From assembly GCA_023230245.1 (NCBI GenBank), contig JALNXT010000115.1, forward strand, positions 1-5,520: a DNA stretch of 5,520 bases, given 5' to 3'. Made by a program: the position numbers and the translations under genes. Below the pieces are notes generated by a model. That model worked only from the letters and a program-made list of their open reading frames with translations. It searched no databases and was not told the origin of the DNA. This DNA comes from Candidatus Cloacimonadota bacterium. Lineage in GTDB: Bacteria > Cloacimonadota > Cloacimonadia > Cloacimonadales > Cloacimonadaceae. Each line of letters starts with the position of its first letter. Position 1 is the stretch's first letter. This document shows, in pieces, positions 1 to 5,254 of the stretch.

Positions 1-79
1 ATGTTGAGGATACGGCTGTCTGTGCTTTCATCCCCAGCACAAGCAAGCATAAAACCATGAGAAATAGTACTTTCTTCAT
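1..79 (-). CDS. Secreted protein, N-terminal fragment with signal peptide (partial)
   Basis: Read on the minus strand, an ATG at 77-79 opens 26 codons that continue past the left edge of the window. They encode a typical signal peptide: a basic start (MKK), a hydrophobic core of about 14 residues (VLFLMVLCLLVLGM), then KAQTAVSST, with possible cleavage after the Ala of MKA. The start is supported by GGAG (complement of 87-90) seven bases upstream. The mature protein is outside the window, so its function cannot be named; export across the inner membrane is all that can be said. A Cys lies within the hydrophobic core, but it is not placed as a clear lipobox, so a lipoprotein is less likely. 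The gene is divergent from the PH-domain gene at 279. Confidence 0.7.
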   Translation of the reverse strand, partial: MKKVLFLMVLCLLVLGMKAQTAVSST

Positions 80-278
80 ATTTAAACTCCAGAGTTTTCT
101 TAATGAACGTATTTGGCGTAGCTATTTGTATTTTGTCAATATTTATTTCTTGGCTAATCTCAGGCTTGTGGCACATTATCCACAGGTTGGGGGAGTTGAT
201 GTTGTTTTTCTCTGCATATTGCTTGACATTTAATATAACTCAACAAAGCATCACTTCAAATGCTTAAAGGAGTTTATT
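80..278. promoter_or_regulatory. Divergent intergenic region with candidate promoters
   Basis: This 199-bp AT-rich spacer separates the secreted-protein gene (leftward) from the PH-domain gene (rightward), so it should carry promoters in both directions. An exact TTGACA lies on the plus strand at 223-228, and another on the minus strand (complement of 134-139). Neither has a convincing -10 hexamer at 16-18 bp: the best plus-strand candidate is AAGCAT at 246-251. The promoter calls are therefore weak. A strong Shine-Dalgarno (AAAGGAG, 266-272) closes the region. Confidence 0.3.
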
Positions 279-839
279 ATGACTATCATGCAATTGAAAC
301 CCGAGCCTGAACTGAAGAAGCTGTGGCAGCTTATCACTGGGATTGTTTACATTCCCCTAATCCTTTTATTACTGGTGCTAATTGTATTAAGCGGGGAGCC
401 AATTCTCATGGGTATTTTTCTGCTTATTATGTTACTCGCTTTGTTGCCCATCCTCATCTATCTTCCTGCATTTTACAAGACCTTGGAATACACGATTGAC
501 AACGATGCAGTGCGGCTTAAAAAGGGTGTCTTTTGGCGTATTCGAACCACGGTTCCCTTTAATAAAATAACCAATATAGATATTACTCAGGGGCCAATAG
601 AGCGGATGTTTAATATCAGCCATTTGCGCATTCAAACTGCCGGAGCAAGCGGTGCGCAAAACTCCCTGGCAGAATTGATTATCTCCGGTATTCGGGACAG
701 TGAAGCTTTGAAAGATACCATTATGAGCCGTATTGGCGTACCAACTGCCGCAATAAACAAAGAACCTGAAACCGAACAAGACACTCTAAAGGCAATACTA
801 AAAGAGCTAACCGCTTTCCACAAAGCTTTTGATAAATAA
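279..839 (+). CDS. Bacterial PH-domain membrane protein (YdbS-like, bPH_2)
   Basis: The 186-residue protein has two membrane segments (about 18-37 and 42-63), then a soluble domain from about 68 to 150 with the pattern of the bPH_2 family (Pfam PF03703, YdbS/YdbT type). Key elements are a Y-T-I-D-N-D opening, LKKGVFWRIRTTVPFNKITN, the conserved GPIERMF turn and the LRIQTAGA strand, then a final helix (EALKDTIM). The C-terminal tail (155-186) is polar. Family members are inner-membrane proteins with a cytoplasmic PH-like domain; most have no assigned biochemical role. The start is fixed by AAAGGAG at 266-272, six bases before the ATG; the ATG three codons later is less well spaced. A small membrane-protein gene follows 17 bp downstream, probably in the same operon. 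Confidence 0.85.
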   Translation: MTIMQLKPEPELKKLWQLITGIVYIPLILLLLVLIVLSGEPILMGIFLLIMLLALLPILIYLPAFYKTLEYTIDNDAVRLKKGVFWRIRTTVPFNKITNIDITQGPIERMFNISHLRIQTAGASGAQNSLAELIISGIRDSEALKDTIMSRIGVPTAAINKEPETEQDTLKAILKELTAFHKAFDK

Positions 840-856
840 GCGGCAGGGCAACAAAC

Positions 857-1123
857 ATGAGATTTTTTAACAGAAGACCTAAGCCGAACACTTTGTCAGC
901 CAATCTTATCGGACTGGTTGCCACAGGTGCAGCTTCTATATATGCTTTTATGCAGGCAGAATTGTACATGGGGATAGCGATTGCAATTTTTGCCTTGCTC
1001 TTTGCCTACGAAGCATTTGCTATCGGCGTGCATCACAGAGTGTTACGCTATTGGGAAAGATTGATCTTTCTTGCGTTTTATCTCATCTTTTTCATCCTGG
1101 CAGTATATAAAGGAAAACTCTAA
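857..1123 (+). CDS. Small three-helix membrane protein, unknown function
   Basis: The 88-residue protein is almost entirely hydrophobic. A short basic N-terminus (RFFNRRPKP) is followed by predicted membrane helices at about 15-32, 36-57 and 67-85, and a KGKL tail. The basic N-terminus favours a cytoplasmic N-end by the positive-inside rule. An AGGG at 845-848 lies eight bases before the ATG, a modest ribosome site. The gene begins 17 bp after the PH-domain gene on the same strand, so the two are probably co-transcribed and may act together in the membrane. I do not recognise a family. There is no clear terminator in the 56 bp between its stop and the convergent hydE stop. Confidence 0.7.
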   Translation: MRFFNRRPKPNTLSANLIGLVATGAASIYAFMQAELYMGIAIAIFALLFAYEAFAIGVHHRVLRYWERLIFLAFYLIFFILAVYKGKL

Positions 1124-1179
1124 ATATCTAAACGAGCAGGACTAAAGCTACAGCTACTAAGACGACTGTTATATCTATC

Positions 1180-2220
1180 CTACCCTTTATAGTGCGGAGA
1201 ATCTCCCCATTGGGCATAGCCTATTTCTTCGCCGATGCTGGTGATGCGTGTTTCCAGGCAGCCACGGCACTGGTTGGCATTTTCGTCCATACAGGGCTTG
1301 CCTTTGTAAAGCTGATAGTTTCCCCGGTATTTGGTTTCGGTGATATTGGGCATAATGATATTGGCTCCGGCTAATAGCCCCATTTCTCTGCCATCATCTT
1401 TCAGGGCTTGCAAAGCGGTGGTGGAGGCGATATTTACGTCCTGCAGCGCAATTCTGCACACGGCAATCATCTTCAGCGCCAATTCCAGATGCTCCTCTTC
1501 GTTGTAATCGGGCAGTGCCTTTGCCAGAGGGGTGTCTTCATGCGGAATATAGGGACCCATGCCGATCATATCGATATCTTCAGCTTCAAAGAACATGATA
1601 TCATCGACCAGATGCTCCAGAGTTTGATACGGCAAGCCAATCATCACCCCTGTTCCGCACTGATAGCCGAGCTTTTTTAGAGTGCGTATGCAGTTAACCC
1701 GCTTATCCCAATCGTGATCGGCAGGATGCAGCTTGGCATATAGCTCCCGATTGGAGCTTTCAATACGCAGCAAATAGCGGTGTGCGCCGGCATCGAACCA
1801 CCTTTTGTAGGTTTCTTCGCTTTGTTCGCCCAAAGAAAGGGTTATCCCCAGTTCGTTGTTGCTTTTAGCGCGCACGGTGCGCACGATATCTTCGATAAAA
1901 TCCACAAACTCGGCATCATCACGTTCGCCGGATTGGATAACTACAGAGCCGTATTGCTGCTCATAAGCCCATAAAGCGGATTTCACGGCTTCGTCTTTGG
2001 TGAGGCTAAAGTGTTCCACTTTGGGATTTCCGCTGCGGATACCGCAATAATAGCAGTTCTTTTTGCACACGTTGGAAAGCTCCACAATGCCCCTGAAATA
2101 CACCTTTGTGCCCACAAATTGCTTTTTTACGGCATAGGCACGGCGATACAGCTCCGCCAATTCTGCCTTATCGGTAATGGCTAATAGTTGCAGCATTTCT
2201 GCCCTGCTAAGTTTACTCAT
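1180..2220 (-). CDS. hydE: [FeFe]-hydrogenase H-cluster radical SAM maturase HydE
   Basis: HydE is a radical S-adenosylmethionine enzyme that, with HydG and HydF, builds the 2Fe subcluster of the [FeFe]-hydrogenase active site in the cytoplasm. The 346-residue length is normal for the family. The radical-SAM [4Fe-4S] motif CX3CX2C is at Cys52, Cys56 and Cys59 (NVCKKNCYYCG), after the RGIVELSN strand typical of HydE. The SGE segment (97-99), TLSLGE (127-132), RYLLRIES (148-155), GVMIGLPYQT (191-200) and GMGPYIPHEDTPLA follow the known HydE order and match Thermotoga maritima HydE as I remember it. The optional second cluster site CX7CX2C is intact (Cys310, Cys318, Cys321). These features separate it from BioB and PylB. 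An AAGGA site lies upstream of the ATG, behind a strong promoter (2253-2281). No hydF, hydG or hydrogenase gene lies alongside. It ends with TAG. Confidence 0.95.
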   Translation of the reverse strand: MSKLSRAEMLQLLAITDKAELAELYRRAYAVKKQFVGTKVYFRGIVELSNVCKKNCYYCGIRSGNPKVEHFSLTKDEAVKSALWAYEQQYGSVVIQSGERDDAEFVDFIEDIVRTVRAKSNNELGITLSLGEQSEETYKRWFDAGAHRYLLRIESSNRELYAKLHPADHDWDKRVNCIRTLKKLGYQCGTGVMIGLPYQTLEHLVDDIMFFEAEDIDMIGMGPYIPHEDTPLAKALPDYNEEEHLELALKMIAVCRIALQDVNIASTTALQALKDDGREMGLLAGANIIMPNITETKYRGNYQLYKGKPCMDENANQCRGCLETRITSIGEEIGYAQWGDSPHYKG

Positions 2221-2252
2221 CGTTATCTTTCCTTTTGTCGCTCGATACTAAG

Positions 2253-2281
2253 ATAATAGCCTGTTTAGCCGTGTGCGTCAA
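2253..2281 (-). promoter_or_regulatory. Sigma-70-type promoter of hydE
   Basis: On the minus strand the sequence reads TTGACG (complement of 2276-2281), a 17-bp spacer, then TATTAT (complement of 2253-2258). Each hexamer has five of six consensus bases, with optimal spacing. Transcription would begin near 2246, giving a leader of about 25 nt that contains the AAGGA ribosome site. hydE therefore probably has its own promoter, separate from the 148-residue gene upstream. Confidence 0.75.
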
Positions 2282-2380
2282 GTGCAATTGTCATCGGGCG
2301 AATGCTTTTGGGATATTCTCACACTGATTTTAGTTTTTACACCTTGTGCTAAAGTCCGGGTTAATCGGTCTTGCCTTTAC

Positions 2381-2475
2381 GCTAGGGAATGCTATTATGT
2401 AGCGCAGGACACCAATCCTGCGGAAGTGACAAAGTACTGGAGTGCTAGGGTGTAGAGCAGGTTTCCAATCCTGCT
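2381..2475. repeat. Two imperfect direct copies of a hairpin-forming repeat
   Basis: Each copy opens with GCTAGGG (2381-2387; 2444-2450), then TGTAG (2398-2402; 2451-2455), then a hairpin with the shared right arm CCAATCCTGC (2412-2421; 2465-2474). In copy A, CGCAGGA pairs with TCCTGCG across a 6-nt loop (2403-2422). In copy B, AGCAGG pairs with CCTGCT across 8 nt (2456-2475). Copy A has 10 extra bases (2388-2397). The stems are kept while the loops differ, which is typical of dispersed REP-like intergenic palindromes. Confidence 0.7.
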
Positions 2476-2490
2476 GTCATATGGAACTTC

Positions 2491-2517
2491 TCGGTGCGTT
2501 CGGTGTTCTCGGTGGTG
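2491..2517. repeat. Three-unit 9-bp tandem repeat TCGGTGnnn
   Basis: TCGGTG occurs at 2491, 2500 and 2509, exactly nine bases apart, with variable trinucleotides CGT, TTC and GTG between. Similar phrases are common between genes in several bacterial phyla, as I recall. It lies just downstream of the stop codon of the 148-residue gene. No function can be assigned. Confidence 0.6.
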
Positions 2518-2525
2518 AACTTAAG

Positions 2526-2972
2526 CTACAGTTCCCGATCATAATGCTCCCAATCGTAAACTTGGGGTAATAAACCCGCTTCCACGGCTCTTTTCACGCT
2601 GATACAGGGTAGGTCTTGCGTGTAGATTTGCTCCCGCGTAAGTGTCTGCAAATCTATGCTGTTATCCTGCCTCGCCATGTCACGCATCAGCTTGATGTAC
2701 AGGTTCACCCAGGAACGCACATATCTGCCCTCGTTCTGCTTCAAGGTATTGTAGCGATTCAGATAATCCCGCATATCGTTTTTGTAGCCATCCGAAGGCT
2801 TTATCGCATGCAGACTGGCGGTGATAGAACCTAGCTTGTGATTATTCTCCACTATGGTGGGATACCTGTATTTACGCACCAAAACCACGCCCTCTCTACG
2901 GTAATGACAAAACACCACGCCATCCAACTTCCCCGAATACGAGCCGATGCCATAAGTAAACTTAGCCTTCAT
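2526..2972 (-). CDS. Conserved hypothetical protein, 148 residues
   Basis: This soluble, basic protein has no signal peptide or membrane segment. Its N-terminus (KFTYGIGSYSGKLDGVVFCHYR) is a glycine-rich beta-type start, followed by LVRKYRYPT and ENNHKLGSITASL, then helical stretches (about 60-110) and a C-terminal AVEAGLLPQVYDWEHYDREL. The G-x-x-SGK-x-x-VV pattern near the start recalls small proteins seen repeatedly in Cloacimonadota and, more loosely, the Bacteroidota DUF6266 family. Both links come from memory and are weak. The ATG is well supported by GAGG (complement of 2979-2982) six bases upstream. It ends with TAG. A phage- or surface-structure role is possible, but nothing in the sequence proves it. 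Confidence 0.7.
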   Translation of the reverse strand: MKAKFTYGIGSYSGKLDGVVFCHYRREGVVLVRKYRYPTIVENNHKLGSITASLHAIKPSDGYKNDMRDYLNRYNTLKQNEGRYVRSWVNLYIKLMRDMARQDNSIDLQTLTREQIYTQDLPCISVKRAVEAGLLPQVYDWEHYDREL

Positions 2973-2996
2973 TGTTTTCCTCTTTTTTTTGTATCT

Positions 2997-3025
2997 ATTA
3001 TATTCTTGTAAGCCTTATCTTTATT
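2997..3025 (-). promoter_or_regulatory. Candidate promoter of the 148-residue gene
   Basis: A perfect TATAAT lies on the minus strand (complement of 2997-3002), 24 bases before the ATG. The hexamer 17 bp further upstream (AATAAA, complement of 3020-3025) is a poor -35, so only the -10 is persuasive. The repeat at 3037-3066 lies immediately upstream. Confidence 0.35.
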
Positions 3026-3036
3026 GTCGTCCCCGT

Positions 3037-3066
3037 TCCGTCATTCCAGCGCAGGCTGGAATCCAG
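3037..3066 (+). repeat. 30-bp palindromic repeat, left copy
   Basis: This 30-mer matches the reverse complement of 5172-5201 at every base. It contains an internal palindrome: ATTCCAGC (3043-3050), four loop bases, then GCTGGAAT (3055-3062). The GTCATTCC...GGAATCCAG frame resembles widely dispersed bacterial intergenic repeats such as the Neisseria dRS3 type (ATTCCC...GGGAAT), with CCAG in place of CCCG. It lies between the 148-residue gene and the AT-rich gene cluster. Confidence 0.85.
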
Positions 3067-3124
3067 ACCATGTCACAACAATTTGTTTTGGCTCCCGTTA
3101 GCGCAAGAACGACAAGGGATTTCT

Positions 3125-3409
3125 CTAATTTTGTTTTTGCAACTTAAGGTACATCCCTTCTATAATTTGTGCAACCTCAGGGCTTACCTGTATTTGATTA
3201 CACCCCTCAATTGAGGGAGATAAAACTAGTATCTCGTTTTCGATCTCTTTAACCTTTTCAAACTCATTCTGGTTGACCAGTATGTTGATGCCCTTAGTGA
3301 TCTTTAAGCGCATACCCTTATCTCCGCACTGGGGACATTTTACTGCTCTTGTACCTTCTTGAAAGGTTTCCTTTTCACAATAAGGACATTTTGTAGCTGA
3401 ACGTTTCAA
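3125..3409 (-). CDS. Zinc-ribbon protein, 94 residues (possibly the C-terminal part of a split gene)
   Basis: The N-terminus carries a classic zinc ribbon with two CPxC knuckles: Cys8/Cys11 (KCPYCEK) and Cys25/Cys28 (KCPQCGD), followed by a basic strand (MRLKITKG). A mixed helical region (50-94) has a helix EFEKVKEIENEI and a C-terminal amphipathic stretch. The start given is a TTG at 3407-3409 with no good Shine-Dalgarno. The frame is open upstream as far as the TGA that ends the 118-residue gene, and the intervening codons (DISELE) look like coding sequence. It may be translated by coupling to the upstream gene, or it may be the tail of one protein broken by that TGA. Role unknown; binding of nucleic acid or a partner protein is typical of such ribbons. 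It ends with TAG. Confidence 0.65.
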   Translation of the reverse strand: MKRSATKCPYCEKETFQEGTRAVKCPQCGDKGMRLKITKGINILVNQNEFEKVKEIENEILVLSPSIEGCNQIQVSPEVAQIIEGMYLKLQKQN

Positions 3410-3427
3410 TTCTAATTCACTTATGTC

Positions 3428-3784
3428 TCACTGTAACGATCTAGTAAGAACCATAAGCTTTGAATCATAATCGCTTAATTCTTGCACGAGATTATCCCAA
3501 TTCTCTCCTTTAGTAAAGTGGGGAGTATTTGTTTTACTCAATTTATCAAGCATTTCCAGCATCAACTTAGAACGAGATATTTTAACCTCGTAGTTCTTTG
3601 TCTCACTAACAATCTTAGCGCTTTCAATCAAAATCCTAACCTTGTTGGCAATCTCGTATGTTGTAGCATTCGTAGAATTGAGCTTTCGCACGGAGTTTTT
3701 CCGTGGTAGTGACGCTTGTTTGGTAGATTTTGAAATGATATAAACTAAAGCCACTAAAACCAGTATAATAATTAGTAATCCCAT
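3428..3784 (-). CDS. Membrane-anchored 118-residue protein, unknown function
   Basis: A strongly hydrophobic N-terminal segment (2-17, GLLIIILVLVALVYII) is followed by a basic linker (KSTKQASLPRKNSVRK), which suggests a single anchor with the rest in the cytoplasm. Residues 43-85 form a helical region, and ESAKIVSETKNYEVKISRSK resembles a helical motif I recall from bacterial and phage proteins that also carry a CPxC zinc ribbon. The start has an excellent ribosome site: AAGAGGTGA (complement of 3788-3796), with GAGG six bases before the ATG. It ends with TGA at 3428-3430. The zinc-ribbon gene continues in the same frame 21 bases on. The 192-bp gap upstream suggests it could have its own promoter, but I see no clear one. 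Confidence 0.65.
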   Translation of the reverse strand: MGLLIIILVLVALVYIISKSTKQASLPRKNSVRKLNSTNATTYEIANKVRILIESAKIVSETKNYEVKISRSKLMLEMLDKLSKTNTPHFTKGENWDNLVQELSDYDSKLMVLTRSLQ

Positions 3785-3936
3785 TAGTCACCTCTTATTG
3801 TTTTTTTTAGCCCAACAAAGTACTTTAGGAATGCATTAGCAACATACTAACCTCTACCCCAAAAAATACCTGCCAATATTTCGCAAGCAATAAGTACTCC
3901 GTTTCAAACCTTGAGTGTTTAAACATACAAATCAGT

Positions 3937-3958
3937 GAAAGTGGTAACCTTCACTTTC
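3937..3958 (-). terminator. Hairpin downstream of the 174-residue gene, weak terminator candidate
   Basis: GAAAGTG (3937-3943) pairs exactly with CACTTTC (3952-3958) across an 8-nt loop, 18 bp after the stop of the 174-residue gene. On the minus strand it is followed by ACTGATTTGTATGTTT, T-rich but without a continuous U-run. The 7-bp stem is AT-rich and weak. It could slow or end transcription, or be chance. Confidence 0.3.
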
Positions 3959-3976
3959 GAGACAAACCCTTGTTAC

Positions 3977-4501
3977 CTAGTATTTGTCAAAAAACCCCTT
4001 TAACCCTTCCAGCATAGCCTCCATATATTTCAACTGTTTTGTATCCTTTATCTCATCATAGTTCTTTCCATCTAGCATTATCATTACTTTATTGGCGTCA
4101 GTTTTATCAATCATACAGTACAATTCAACTCTATCTGATAGCTGTAATATCATTTCCTCTATATACGGATTATAATCCTCCAATTTAAGTGCTATCTTTA
4201 CAAAATCTGGTGCTTCCCTAAACAGTCGATTAAAGTCATATTCTTCAGCTTCATTGATCGTTATCCACTTGTCCTCTCTTGAAATAACTTTTACAACTAT
4301 CTTTTTAGTATATTCTCCAGATGTCTTGTCTTTATTTACATGACCTTCTATAAACAAATGACTACCTTTTATACCCTCCAATCCAAATGCAACATGCACT
4401 TTCGGTTTGTAAGAATCAATTCTTAAATAAGCATATGTCCCAATTGCTCCTATTATGATTAGGAGTAGCATGAATAAAGCCACTTTTTGCATTCTTCTCA
4501 T
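3977..4501 (-). CDS. Single-pass membrane protein with outside domain, 174 residues, unknown
   Basis: Starting at the ATG at 4499-4501, the protein begins MRRMQK, then has one membrane segment (about 6-26, rich in Leu, Ile and Gly) ending in YAYLRIDS. A polar domain of about 145 residues follows. It alternates strands (HVAFGLEGIKG, SHLFIEGHV, KIVVKVIS, VELYCMID, KVMIMLDG) with helices (NRLFREAPDFVKIAL, QLKYMEAMLEGLKGFF). The basic N-terminus favours this domain facing outward. No cleavage site is obvious, so it is probably anchored. A TTG at 4517-4519 would add six residues in the same frame and cannot be excluded. The kinase-like gene lies immediately upstream (30 bp from its stop to this ATG), so the two are probably one operon. 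I recognise no family. It ends with TAG. Confidence 0.65.
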   Translation of the reverse strand: MRRMQKVALFMLLLIIIGAIGTYAYLRIDSYKPKVHVAFGLEGIKGSHLFIEGHVNKDKTSGEYTKKIVVKVISREDKWITINEAEEYDFNRLFREAPDFVKIALKLEDYNPYIEEMILQLSDRVELYCMIDKTDANKVMIMLDGKNYDEIKDTKQLKYMEAMLEGLKGFFDKY

Positions 4502-4531
4502 ATTCTTATTCCCAAGCAACGCACCTATCTG

Positions 4532-5131
4532 TCAATTAAAAAATCCTGAGTCAGTATAACGATGTATGAGCTTATTGATATCAACTTCGATAAATGTACT
4601 CTCATTATCTTCATCCCCATCAGGTCCGATCAGAGCAAAATCAATAAATTTATAATCGTGTTCTGATGTAAAGATTAATGACGAATCCTGCATATAATTG
4701 ATACCAACTTCGTGGAAATCCAATATGCTTTGGTGTATTCCCTTCACTGTAGAACTAACCTTACATTGCTTTAGGAAATCCAGTGTCTTTGTTTCACTTT
4801 CTTTCTTTATCAGCTCAACACAAAAAAACAATTCTAAATAATAGTTTTGGCTTATCTCAATATCATCAATTGAAAATAGCCTATGAATTACGACATTGTT
4901 TACAAAGTAATATGTAGGCACAATATTAAGTAACCTTGGGGACTTCATTGCTAATTCATAAGCCTCAGCCTCACTTTCACATACTTGTTCAATAAAGTCT
5001 TGTTCTTGAAAATCGTTATCGTTATGGTATTTTTTAAATACCTTGTAAATTTTTGTGTTATCTACTCTGTCTTCAAAGAAATCAGCATAACCTCCCTTTA
5101 GACAAGTTTGATATAGATCACTTTTTATCAT
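4532..5131 (-). CDS. Protein with degenerate kinase-like fold, 199 residues (tentative)
   Basis: Function is not established, but the order of motifs resembles a small protein-kinase fold. A first strand region with KGGYADFF (12-19) is followed by TKIYKVFKK (26-34), which would carry the ATP-binding lysine (Lys30 or Lys33). Then come an acidic helix ESEAEAYELA (52-61), a PTYYFV strand (72-77), a hydrophobic hinge-like stretch YLELFFCVELI (98-108), a helix ending LDFHEVGI (137-144) and a terminal strand YKFIDFALIG (160-169) in the place of DFG. In active relatives HxxGIxHxDLxxxN follows the helix; here the stretch is HEVGINYMQDSSLIF, so the catalytic Asp and metal-binding Asn appear shifted or lost, and DFG is DFA. 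No membrane segment. The ATG (5129-5131) has no clear Shine-Dalgarno; an in-frame TAA just before it ends a tiny upstream frame (MNENGR). It ends with TGA. Confidence 0.6.
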   Translation of the reverse strand: MIKSDLYQTCLKGGYADFFEDRVDNTKIYKVFKKYHNDNDFQEQDFIEQVCESEAEAYELAMKSPRLLNIVPTYYFVNNVVIHRLFSIDDIEISQNYYLELFFCVELIKKESETKTLDFLKQCKVSSTVKGIHQSILDFHEVGINYMQDSSLIFTSEHDYKFIDFALIGPDGDEDNESTFIEVDINKLIHRYTDSGFFN

Positions 5132-5171
5132 TTATCGCCCATTTTCGTTCATAAGCTCAATGTGATGCACA

Positions 5172-5201
5172 CTGGATTCCAGCCTGCGCTGGAATGACGG
5201 A
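5172..5201 (-). repeat. 30-bp palindromic repeat, right (inverted) copy
   Basis: This is the exact reverse complement of 3037-3066, with the internal palindrome ATTCCAGC / GCTGGAAT. It lies 40 bp upstream of the kinase-like gene start. With its partner it brackets all four AT-rich minus-strand genes. Confidence 0.85.
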
Positions 5202-5254
5202 GTAGGTGTTTTCCCCATCCGTCCCAGTAACCCACTCTTCAATAAAATAAGCCA

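Larger units (their letters stand above)
2221..2525. other. Gene-poor gap: promoter plus palindromic and short tandem repeats
   Basis: This 305-bp interval between hydE and the 148-residue gene holds the hydE promoter (2253-2281), two related hairpin units (2381-2475) and a three-copy 9-bp repeat (2491-2517). Positions 2282-2380 show nothing I can name. An open frame at 2273-2455 on the plus strand has no ribosome site, and its translation is not protein-like. Neither hairpin is followed by a T-tract on the minus strand, so neither is a standard terminator for the 148-residue gene. Confidence 0.6.

Noticed and set aside
1..60. 19-codon plus-strand frame starting at base 1 (MLRIRLSVL...)
   Set aside because: Short, with no visible ribosome site, and antisense to a much better signal-peptide start on the minus strand.
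2273..2455. 60-codon plus-strand open frame between hydE and the 148-residue gene
   Set aside because: No ribosome site. It runs through the hydE promoter and the hairpin repeats, and the residue composition is not protein-like.
2381..2475. CRISPR array, from the two spaced palindromic repeats
   Set aside because: Only two imperfect copies, differing inside the repeat, with irregular spacing and no cas genes.
2972..3214. 80-codon plus-strand open frame across the left 30-bp repeat
   Set aside because: It overlaps the start of the zinc-ribbon gene antisense and spans a palindromic repeat, with no Shine-Dalgarno. Its hydrophobic start is a by-product of the T-rich leader of the 148-residue gene.
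3204..3217. Perfect 14-bp palindrome CCCTCAATTGAGGG, considered as an operator
   Set aside because: It lies inside the zinc-ribbon coding sequence, and about one such palindrome in three windows of this size is expected by chance.
3916..3925. 10-bp palindrome TGTTTAAACA as a regulator binding site
   Set aside because: Short and AT-rich, with no promoter identified next to it and no second copy.
3404..5131. Alternative genetic code with TGA as an amino acid, suggested by two same-frame TGA junctions
   Set aside because: hydE and the other long genes have no internal TGA, tryptophan is encoded by TGG, and two same-frame joins are easily chance. A local nonsense change is simpler.
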